Shown: positions 26,459-33,528 of the stretch, piece by piece
Position numbering within the stretch: the first letter of the stretch is position 1
How the letters are laid out: each line of letters opens with the position of its first letter
Origin: DAOUKH01 sp965261455
GTDB taxonomy: Bacteria; Chloroflexota; Dehalococcoidia; SHYB01
Direction of reading: 5' to 3'
DNA: 64,000 nucleotides
NCBI GenBank assembly: GCA_965261455.1
Contig: OZ253453.1
Coordinates: 3,410,001 to 3,474,000, forward strand
Position numbers and translations under genes: made by a program
The notes under the pieces: generated by a model
Told to the model about the DNA's origin: nothing
What the model saw: the letters and a program-made list of their open reading frames with translations, nothing else
The model's database searches: none

Positions 26459-27289
26459 GTGCCCGGGTCCTGGTTCGAGGAGCAGGATCCCTTTTCGCCG
26501 GTCCGGTACCGTTACCCGATCGAAGAGGTCCTGCACCGGCGGACGACGCCCTATCAGCACATCGAGGTGCTGCGCAGCTCCTTCTTCGGGCGCATGCTCG
26601 TACTCGATGGGGTGGTTCAGCTTACCGAGCGTGACGAGTTTGTCTACCACGAAATGCTGGTCCACGTGCCCATGCACGTCCATCCCGGCCCAGTGCGGGT
26701 GCTGATCGTGGGCGGCGGCGACGGCGGCGCGCTGCGTGAGGCGCTGCGCCACCCCGGCGTCACGGTCACCCTAGCCGAGCTCGATCCCGAAGTCGTCGAG
26801 GTCTCTCGCGCCTACTTCCCCGCCCTCGCCGAGTCCTTCGATTCCCCCCGTGCCACCGTGGCCTATGGCGACGCGGCGGACTACGTCGCCGACGCCAGCG
26901 AGCGTTTCGACGTCGTTCTCTGCGACCTGACCGATCCCGTGGGGCCGGCGCGCAAGCTCTCCGAGCGGCCCTTCTTCGAGGCGTTGAAGGGAATCCTCGC
27001 GCCGGGGGGCGTCGTGTCGATGCAGACGGAGTCGTTGCACTTTCATGCCGGCCACGTCAAGCGGGTACAGGAGGAGTTGCGCTCGGTCTTTCCCCACACC
27101 GCCCTGTACGGCGCGCCCATCGCCACCTACGCGGGCAACTGGTGGACGTTCTCCATGGCCTCGCTCGCCGCAATGGAGCCAGAGCCGCGGCGGACGGTTC
27201 CCGGCGTCCGGCTCTACAGCGCCGCCATGCACCGCGCGGCGTTCATCCCGGCTGCTGTCCTCGAGTGCTTTGCCGGACTCGACCCCTAG
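26459..27289 (+). CDS. speE: Polyamine aminopropyltransferase (spermidine synthase)
   Basis: 276 residues. Transfers aminopropyl from decarboxylated SAM to putrescine. The N-terminal beta domain has TPYQHIEVLRSSFFGRMLVLDG, with family residues Q and D/E. VLIVGGGDGGALREAL is the dcSAM-binding loop (about residue 83), and VVLCDLTDPVGPA carries the catalytic aspartates (about 158). TESLHFH and ATYAGNWWTFSMAS follow the usual order. GTG 26459 is the start, two bases after the decarboxylase stop. No speD is visible in the window, so the source of decarboxylated SAM is elsewhere. Confidence 0.93.
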   Translation: MPGSWFEEQDPFSPVRYRYPIEEVLHRRTTPYQHIEVLRSSFFGRMLVLDGVVQLTERDEFVYHEMLVHVPMHVHPGPVRVLIVGGGDGGALREALRHPGVTVTLAELDPEVVEVSRAYFPALAESFDSPRATVAYGDAADYVADASERFDVVLCDLTDPVGPARKLSERPFFEALKGILAPGGVVSMQTESLHFHAGHVKRVQEELRSVFPHTALYGAPIATYAGNWWTFSMASLAAMEPEPRRTVPGVRLYSAAMHRAAFIPAAVLECFAGLDP

Positions 27290-27405
27290 CCTCCCGCGTC
27301 CGGCGCGGCGGAGAATACGTCCAAAAGGCAGCATTCCGGCGTAGAATCTAGCATCGGGCTTGACGCTGCGCGTTGAGAACAGGCCAAGATGGAAGGAAGA
27401 AGGCC

Positions 27406-28686
27406 GTGCTAAAGCAATCACGAAGGAAGAAACTCCTCGCGGCGGTTGGCGTATCGATCGTGGCGCTGATCGTGGCGTCGTGCTCCGGCGCCGAGAGTAC
27501 GCCTGGGCCGACGCCCACGCCTGGACCGACGCCCACTCCCGAGCCACCCACGGCGACCGCGACGCTCGAACCCCCCACGGCGACGGCCACGCCCGAACCC
27601 CCCACGGCAACGCCGACGCCGAGTCAGCCCACGCCGACACCCTATCCCGCGCCCTCGCTCGCCGGCACGGGCGAGTGGATCAACTCCGAGCCCTTCACGC
27701 TCGCGAGCCGGCAGGGCGAGGTGGTCCTCGTCGATTTCTGGACGTACACCTGCATCAACTGTATACGGACCCTTCCCTGGATCCGCGACTGGCACGAGAA
27801 GTACGCCGACGCGGGCCTGGTGATACTGGGCGTGCACACGCCGGAGTTCGAGTTCGAGAAGATCGCGGACAACGTCAGGAAGGCCTCGCTCGACTACGAC
27901 CTCAACTACCCCATCGTTCAGGACAATGAATTCACCACGTGGCGGGCTTTCAAGAATCGAGCGTGGCCCTCGAAGTACCTCATCGACGCGAACGGCGCGG
28001 TGCGCTACGCGCATATAGGGGAGGGTGCCTACGACACGACCGAACGGTGGATCAGGACGCTGCTGGAAGAGGCGGGGGCGGACCTCAGTGGAATTAGCGG
28101 CGAGACCCTCGCTCAGCCCCCCCGCGACGTGAGCGCCTACTCGTCGTCGGCGCGCAATCAGGTGACACGGGAGCTCTACGCCGGCACCCACCGGAACTAC
28201 GGTGCGGTGAACTCTCAGAGGAACCCCCCCTACGTCCGCCACGTCGAGTACTACGAAGAGCGCAACGTCGTGATGTCGTACGAAGATCCCGGCGACCACG
28301 CCAATCAGTACATCTATCTGCAAGGCGCGTGGCTTAACGAGGCCGAGAGTCTGACGCACGGGCGCGCGACCGAGAACTACGAGGACTATCTGGGCATCCG
28401 TTTCTTCGCCACCAGCGTCAACACCGTGATGAGCCCCGGCGAGGAGGGCGAGCCCTACGAAGTGCGCGTGTTCTACGACGATAGGCCGCTCACGGCGGAC
28501 GAGGCCGGAGCCGACGTGCAGTGGGATGCCGAGGGCAACAGCTTCGTTCCGGTGGATGAGGCGCGCATGTACGGGATCGTGAAAATCGACGAGGTCGGCG
28601 AGCACGAGCTCAGGCTCAGCTCGAACGCCGATAACTTCAGCGTCTTCGCCTATACCTTCGGGACGTTTCTGGGGGATACGGCATGA
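27406..28686 (+). CDS. Thioredoxin-like lipoprotein with DipZ-type C-terminal domain
   Basis: 426 residues, secreted lipoprotein. The signal KKLLAAVGVSIVALIVASC ends in a lipobox cysteine (about residue 26). A Thr/Pro repeat linker (residues 30-85) projects the domain from the membrane. The thioredoxin-like domain has VVLVDFWTYTCINCIRTLPW with a C-I-N-C active site, as in the C-terminal domain of mycobacterial DipZ. The last ~180 residues form a beta-rich carbohydrate-binding-like domain, also as in DipZ. GTG 27406 is chosen over TTG 27373 because GGAAGGAAGAAGG precedes it. The next gene overlaps by four bases. Likely a thiol-disulfide enzyme outside the cytoplasm, perhaps fed by the CcdA fusion at 48725. 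Confidence 0.82.
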   Translation: MLKQSRRKKLLAAVGVSIVALIVASCSGAESTPGPTPTPGPTPTPEPPTATATLEPPTATATPEPPTATPTPSQPTPTPYPAPSLAGTGEWINSEPFTLASRQGEVVLVDFWTYTCINCIRTLPWIRDWHEKYADAGLVILGVHTPEFEFEKIADNVRKASLDYDLNYPIVQDNEFTTWRAFKNRAWPSKYLIDANGAVRYAHIGEGAYDTTERWIRTLLEEAGADLSGISGETLAQPPRDVSAYSSSARNQVTRELYAGTHRNYGAVNSQRNPPYVRHVEYYEERNVVMSYEDPGDHANQYIYLQGAWLNEAESLTHGRATENYEDYLGIRFFATSVNTVMSPGEEGEPYEVRVFYDDRPLTADEAGADVQWDAEGNSFVPVDEARMYGIVKIDEVGEHELRLSSNADNFSVFAYTFGTFLGDTA

Positions 28687-29654
28687 TTCGCGTGGAGCAT
28701 TTAACGGCGGCCGCGGCCTTGGCCGCAATCGTCGTGCTCACCGCCGCCGCGTGTTCCGGCGGCCAGCCGACCCCGACCCCGGTCCCGACCATGCCGCCGA
28801 CCGCCGCACCCGCCACGCCTGCCGGAGAAAATCCGGGCCGCCCTGAACTCGAACCCCTGATCCGGGGGCCGGCGAGCACCGACGGCTTCCAGGCGATCCT
28901 GGGCACTCCCGACTTGGGCGTGGGCGAGCGCCGCTTCGGCGTCCTGATCACCGCACCCTGGGGCGTGGTCGGCACGCCGACGGCCCAGATGACGCTTCGG
29001 CGCGCCGGAGGGAGCGGGGCGCCCCTCGACTTCTTGACCGCGACGTACCAGCCTTGGCCTCTCGGCGCCCGGGGGCTGTATACCACAGACGTCGACTTCG
29101 CGGAGCCCGGCGCCTATCTCCTCGACATTGACTTCGAGGACAGGGATGGCGTGCTCCGGCGCGTCGGCATCGAGGTCGATGTACCGCAGCGCACGCGGGC
29201 GCCCGACATCGGCGAGCCGGCCCCGCCCAGCGAGACGAAGACCCTGGCCCAGGCCGGCTCGTTCGACGACCTCACAACCGGCTCCCTCCACGACGCCGAC
29301 CTCTACCAAGTTACGCTGGCCGAGGCCGTAAGCAACGACCTGCCCACGGTGGTGGTCTTCGCGAGTCCGGCGTTCTGCATTAACGCGGTGTGCGGTCCCC
29401 AAGTCGAGGCGCTGCAAGAGCTGAAGGACGGGCATCCCGGCGAGGCGAACTTCGTCCACGTCGACTTCTTCGACAACCCCAAGGAGACGCAGGACGATAT
29501 CAGCACGGCGCGTCTCTCGCCCGCGGTGATCGAGTGGGACCTGCCGGGGATCGAGTGGACGTTCGTGATCGACCGCGAGGGGCTGGTGTCGCACCGCTTC
29601 GAGGCGTACGTCACCGTGGCTGAGCTCGAAGAGGCGCTTCAGGAAGTTCTCTAA
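28683..29654 (+). CDS. Thioredoxin-fold lipoprotein with unusual C-x4-C site
   Basis: 323 residues. Signal peptide with lipobox AAACSG (cysteine about residue 25) and a Pro/Thr linker. Residues 40-165 form a beta-rich N-terminal domain of unknown kind (GFQAILGTPDLGVGERRFGV). The C-terminal part looks like a thioredoxin fold: VVVFASPAFCINAVCGPQVE with two cysteines separated by four residues instead of the usual two. VHVDFFDN and EWTFVIDREGLVSHRFEAYV follow as the later strands. ATG 28683 overlaps the preceding stop (ATGA), so the two lipoproteins are made together. It may be an electron-transfer or metallochaperone (Sco-like) protein; Sco-type C-x3-C spacing is close but not equal. Confidence 0.72.
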   Translation: MIRVEHLTAAAALAAIVVLTAAACSGGQPTPTPVPTMPPTAAPATPAGENPGRPELEPLIRGPASTDGFQAILGTPDLGVGERRFGVLITAPWGVVGTPTAQMTLRRAGGSGAPLDFLTATYQPWPLGARGLYTTDVDFAEPGAYLLDIDFEDRDGVLRRVGIEVDVPQRTRAPDIGEPAPPSETKTLAQAGSFDDLTTGSLHDADLYQVTLAEAVSNDLPTVVVFASPAFCINAVCGPQVEALQELKDGHPGEANFVHVDFFDNPKETQDDISTARLSPAVIEWDLPGIEWTFVIDREGLVSHRFEAYVTVAELEEALQEVL

Positions 29655-29705
29655 CGGCCCTGCCAGGCTGGTGCGTTTCTCTAAGACGCCTCCAATGCGC
29701 CGCGC

Positions 29706-29711
29706 CTATAA
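29706..29711 (+). promoter_or_regulatory. Consensus -10 box before the site-2 protease gene
   Basis: TATAAT, a perfect match. The predicted transcript would start near 29718, which excludes the overlapping ATG at 29711 and leaves CTG 29758 as the only start reaching the conserved N-terminus. Confidence 0.5.
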
Positions 29712-29757
29712 TGGCGTTGGACGGGACGATTGAGCCGACCGGAAAGCGAGCACGGCC

Positions 29758-30864
29758 CTGGCAGCATCGATCAGGCTCGGGCGAATCGCCGGAATCCCTA
29801 TCAGGATTCACTATAGCTGGCTGTTCATCTTCGCGTGGTTCAGCTACTCGCTGGCAAATAACTTCTTTCCCGCCCGCTACGACGCTCCAACTGAACAGTA
29901 TTGGGCCATAGCCGTCGTGGCCAGCGTGCTCTTCTTTGCCTGCGTACTAGCCCACGAGCTTGGCCACAGCGTGGCAGCCCGGCGCTACGGCATTCCCGTC
30001 ACGAGCATTACGCTCTTCTTCCTCGGCGGCATTGCCCAGATCGGCAGAGACGCGCCCCGCCCTATGGCCGAGGGGGTCATCGCCATAGCCGGCCCGGCGG
30101 TCAGCATCGCGTTGGGCGGCATCTTCTTCGGGGCCGGCTGGGTGCTGCGCGACGTCAGCGAGCCGGCGAGCGCGCTCTTCTACTACCTCGGCTACGCCAA
30201 TGGTCTGGTGGGACTCTTCAACCTCATCCCCGGCTATCCCATGGACGGCGGGCGCATCTTCCGCGCGGTGGTCTGGGGGATCAGGGGCGACGTCGTCAAG
30301 GCGACCCGCGCCGCCGCCAACCTCGGGCGCGGCGTCGGGGTAATCTTCATGGGCGGCGGCGTGGCCATGGGGTTCTTCCTCGAAAGCATCTTCGGCGGAA
30401 TGATGCTGATCTTTCTGGGCCTCTTTCTCATCGGCTCGGCGCGGCAGAGCGTGGAGCAGGTTACGGCGCGGGCGGGGCTTCGCGGCCTCCGCGTCCGCGA
30501 CGTCATGACCATCGTCCCGACCATTCCACCGCGGCTCGACTTGCGCAGCCTGGTAGAGAATTACATCTCGCTGAGCGGCCACGCCTTCTTCCTCGTCGGC
30601 GAGAGGGGCGCCGCCACCGGCTCGCTCAGCCTGTCGGACATCTCTCGCGTGCCCCGCGAGCGTTGGGCGGCGACCACCGTCGGCGACATCACCGCGCCGC
30701 TCGGCAACCTGCCCTGGGTCGACGCCGCCGAGTCTGCCGAGTCCGCGCTCGACCTGCTTCAGGAGAAAGACACACCGCGCCTGCTTGTGGCCGACGGCGG
30801 CGACCTCGTCGGCTCGATCACCCTGGAGCACGTGGCCGCCGCGATGCGCCGCGGCGGCGCCTAG
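29758..30864 (+). CDS. Site-2 protease family M50 metallopeptidase with CBS domains, probable CTG start
   Basis: 368 residues, integral membrane. The N-terminus ASIRLGRIAGIPIRIHYSW is the classic start of SpoIVFB-like bacterial site-2 proteases. The zinc motif is LAHELGHSVAARR (about residue 65), and NLIPGYPMDGGRIFRA supplies the third ligand. Helices flank both. The last 130 residues look like a CBS pair (LRVRDVMTIVPTIPPRLDLR). Such proteases cut membrane-bound regulators. In this frame a stop ends at 29733, and no ATG, GTG or TTG occurs before the conserved residues: only CTG 29758. GTG 29908 or ATG 29917 would delete two helices. A frameshift sequencing error is the alternative. Confidence 0.85.
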   Translation: MAASIRLGRIAGIPIRIHYSWLFIFAWFSYSLANNFFPARYDAPTEQYWAIAVVASVLFFACVLAHELGHSVAARRYGIPVTSITLFFLGGIAQIGRDAPRPMAEGVIAIAGPAVSIALGGIFFGAGWVLRDVSEPASALFYYLGYANGLVGLFNLIPGYPMDGGRIFRAVVWGIRGDVVKATRAAANLGRGVGVIFMGGGVAMGFFLESIFGGMMLIFLGLFLIGSARQSVEQVTARAGLRGLRVRDVMTIVPTIPPRLDLRSLVENYISLSGHAFFLVGERGAATGSLSLSDISRVPRERWAATTVGDITAPLGNLPWVDAAESAESALDLLQEKDTPRLLVADGGDLVGSITLEHVAAAMRRGGA

Positions 30865-30939
30865 TGAGCGTGTCGCGCGCGGCGCGCCCTATGCTAGACT
30901 CTTCCCTTGCTCGACTCCATGCCAACTGAGGTTAACTCC

Positions 30940-32136
30940 ATGGATTACAACGCTGAGGCGCTTCGGCGGCACAGGGAAACGAAGGGCAAGATGGGCATCG
31001 TCTCGCGGATGCCCTTGGAGACGATCGATGACCTTTCGATCGCCTATACCCCCGGCGTTGGGGCGGTAAGCCTGGCGGTCGCCGAAGACACCGAGCTTTC
31101 CTACGAGATGACCAATCGCGGCAACACCGTCGCCGTGATATCCGACGGCTCCGCCGTGCTCGGCCTGGGCAATATCGGCCCCGAGGGCGCCATGCCGGTG
31201 ATGGAGGGCAAGGCAATCCTGTTCAAGGAGCTGGCGGGTATCGACGCCATCCCCATCTGCCTGGCCACGCAGTCGGACGACGCGATCGTGGAGACCGTTG
31301 AGCGGCTCGCGCCCAGCTTTGGCGGGGTCAATCTCGAAGACATCTCGGCACCCCGCTGCTTCGGCATCGAGGAGCGGCTGCAGAACATCGGCATCCCCGT
31401 ATTCCACGACGACCAGCACGGGACGGCGGTGGTGATTCTGGCCGGTCTGCTCAACGCCCTGAAGATCCCCGGCAAGGCGCTTGAGGACGTGCGGATCGTC
31501 TTTTCAGGCGCGGGCGCGTCGGCCGTGGCCTCCGCGAAGCTGCTCTTCCACTTCGGCGCCAAGCACGTGATCCTCGTGGACAGCCAGGGGACGATTCACA
31601 AGGGCCGCGAGAACCTCACCCCGATCAAGCAAGAGATGCTGGCGATCACCAACGCCGACGATATTCGCGGCGGGCTGGCCGACGCCCTTCGCGGCGCCGA
31701 CGTCTTCATCGGCCTCTCGGTGGCGGGCGCGCTAACGCCGGCGATGGTCGAGTCAATGGCGAAGGACTCGATTGTCTTCGCCATGGCGAACCCCGTGCCC
31801 GAGATCATGCCCGACGAGGCCCGCGCGGCGGGCGCCGCCGTCGTGGGCACCGGCCGCAGTGACTTCGAGAACCAGATCAATAATTGCCTGGCGTTCCCCG
31901 GCATCTTTCGAGGCGCGTTGGACGTGCGCGCGCCGCGCGTCACGACTGAAATGAAAATGGCGGCGGCGCTGGCCTTGGCGGCGCTGGTGGAGACGCCCGT
32001 TTCCGAGCGGATCATTCCCTGGGCGCTGGATAAGGACGTGGTGCCTGCGATCGCGAAGGCCGTCGCCGCGGCGTGGACCGCGGAGTCGAGCCGCGCCGAA
32101 GGGCAGTCGAGGTCCGCGGCGGCGGGCGCCGGCTAG
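30940..32136 (+). CDS. NAD(P)-dependent malic enzyme (malate to pyruvate)
   Basis: 398 residues, the short bacterial form without a phosphotransacetylase domain. Converts malate to pyruvate and CO2. IAYTPGVGAVSLA contains the catalytic tyrosine, GLGNIGPEGAMPVMEGKA the substrate loop with the active lysine, and VFHDDQHGTAVV the metal-binding aspartates. FSGAGASAVASAKLL is the nucleotide-binding loop, and FAMANPVPEIMP with NNCLAFPGIF are late family motifs. ATG 30940 was selected because GAGG lies eight bases before it and MDYNAEALRRHRETKGK fits the family; ATG 30919 is an alternative. TATGCT near 30890 is a likely -10. Its stop overlaps the convergent rnd stop. Confidence 0.92.
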   Translation: MDYNAEALRRHRETKGKMGIVSRMPLETIDDLSIAYTPGVGAVSLAVAEDTELSYEMTNRGNTVAVISDGSAVLGLGNIGPEGAMPVMEGKAILFKELAGIDAIPICLATQSDDAIVETVERLAPSFGGVNLEDISAPRCFGIEERLQNIGIPVFHDDQHGTAVVILAGLLNALKIPGKALEDVRIVFSGAGASAVASAKLLFHFGAKHVILVDSQGTIHKGRENLTPIKQEMLAITNADDIRGGLADALRGADVFIGLSVAGALTPAMVESMAKDSIVFAMANPVPEIMPDEARAAGAAVVGTGRSDFENQINNCLAFPGIFRGALDVRAPRVTTEMKMAAALALAALVETPVSERIIPWALDKDVVPAIAKAVAAAWTAESSRAEGQSRSAAAGAG

Positions 32137-33347
32137 CGGCCCCGCCGGCCCCGTTTCGGTCCCGCTTCCTCGCGCTTTTTCGCCAAGACCTCGGCGAGGC
32201 TCCGCCCGGAATGCTTCGCCTGCCAGCGGCGCACTTCGGGCGCGCCGAACTCCTCGTCCAGGCGCTCCGGCTCGCGGGCCAACCGGTCGAGGCTCACGGC
32301 GGGCCAGATTACCGACACGTCGAGGGCAAGCTCCGCCGCCCGCGCGTTGCGCCACTCCTTCAGGTCCTTCAGCCGGGTCTGCTGCTCCGGTGTCATGCGC
32401 GGCGATGCCGCGACGCTGCGGGGCCTTTGCTCGGGCGGGGCCTTTTTCCCCTTCGAGAGGGCCCGGCGCAGGCGGTTGGCGAATCCCGGATGCGACCGCT
32501 TCAACAGCTTGCCGGCGGTCTCCTCGTCGTCCGGCGCGGCGGCGATGCCGACGAGGTCCTCGGTGCGCATGATGCGGAAGGTGGGGACGCCCCGCCGCAG
32601 GGCTTCGGCCTCACGGGCTAGGGCCAGCTCCCTGAGTATGGCTCGGCCCTGGTCGTCGAGGTCGCGGCTGCCCTTGAACGAGAAGTAGGCGACTTCTGGA
32701 GGATCGGGCGGCGTGTAGCGGATATCTTCGAGCCGGGCGAATTCCTCGGCGGCCCAGGCGGCGCGCCCGAGTCCTTTCAGGCGTTCGAGCAGGGCGTTCC
32801 GAAGGGGCAGCATGTGCGCCACGTCTTCGGCGGCGTAGGCCAGCGCCTCATCGCTGAGCGGGCGGCGGCTCCAGTCGGCCCGTTGCAGGCGCTTGAGCTT
32901 CTCGACGTGAATCCCAAGGCACTCCTCCAGCGCGGCGGCGAGGCCGATGCGATCCATGCCCGCGAGCCGGGCAGCGATGCTGGAGTCGAAGATGTTGGCG
33001 AGACGGAATCCCCAATCGCGGTCGATCCCGCGAATGTCGTAGTCCGCCCCATGGATGACTTTCTCGACGCGGCGGCTTTCGAGGAGCGGCCCAAGGGCCG
33101 ACATATCGTCGATCTCGATGGGGTCGATGACGTAGGTGCGCTTCGGCGTGGCGAGCTGCACGAGGCAGACACGCTCGGGGTAGCGATGATAGCCGTTGGC
33201 CTCGGTATCGAGGGCGACGACGCGCTCGCGGAGCGCGGCCTTGACGGCGCGCGCGAGCGCGTCACGGTCGGTGACAAGCTCGAAGGAGGAGTCGTCGGCT
33301 ATCACGCGGCCCGGAGGCCGAAACGGGAAATGGAGAAGCGGCGCCAC
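32133..33347 (-). CDS. rnd: Ribonuclease D (DEDD exonuclease with HRDC domains)
   Basis: 404 residues. A 3'-5' exoribonuclease acting in tRNA 3' trimming and RNA turnover. The DEDDy site is visible: VVALDTEANGYHR (D and E, about residue 45), HGADYDIRGI (D, about 100) and YAAEDVAHMLPL (Y-x3-D, about 172). The C-terminal half carries helical HRDC-like regions (ALALAREAEALRRGVPTFRIM is one). The tail is basic and rich in R/K, which may aid RNA binding. It converges on the malic enzyme gene and is divergent from alaS across a 180-base region. Confidence 0.93.
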   Translation of the reverse strand: MAPLLHFPFRPPGRVIADDSSFELVTDRDALARAVKAALRERVVALDTEANGYHRYPERVCLVQLATPKRTYVIDPIEIDDMSALGPLLESRRVEKVIHGADYDIRGIDRDWGFRLANIFDSSIAARLAGMDRIGLAAALEECLGIHVEKLKRLQRADWSRRPLSDEALAYAAEDVAHMLPLRNALLERLKGLGRAAWAAEEFARLEDIRYTPPDPPEVAYFSFKGSRDLDDQGRAILRELALAREAEALRRGVPTFRIMRTEDLVGIAAAPDDEETAGKLLKRSHPGFANRLRRALSKGKKAPPEQRPRSVAASPRMTPEQQTRLKDLKEWRNARAAELALDVSVIWPAVSLDRLAREPERLDEEFGAPEVRRWQAKHSGRSLAEVLAKKREEAGPKRGRRGR

Positions 33348-33488
33348 GCGCGTAGCCTAAAGAACGGCGCGCCGGAGTGTCAAACGCGCCCTCCCCCGAC
33401 GCTTGTATCTTGAGGCCCGGGCGCTGGACGGCCACCCCTCCGGCTCAGAAGCCCGCTGGAAGAGCGTAGGAGGGCCGCTTGGCGCTGT

Positions 33489-33494
33489 TAGAAT
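33489..33494 (+). promoter_or_regulatory. -10 box for alaS
   Basis: TAGAAT in a short AT-richer stretch, 35 bases before ATG 33529. No T-box leader (specifier stem, terminator/antiterminator) fits in this space. Confidence 0.4.
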
Positions 33495-33528
33495 GAAAAC
33501 GTCCCACTTCACTCCTTGAGATTGCACG

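Noticed and set aside
29711..29911. Separate small gene beginning at ATG 29711
   Set aside because: It overlaps the -10 box and the well-conserved N-terminus of the site-2 protease in another frame; no domain.
33360..33528. T-box leader for alaS
   Set aside because: Space before the start is too short and no specifier loop or antiterminator pairing was found; only a -10-like box.
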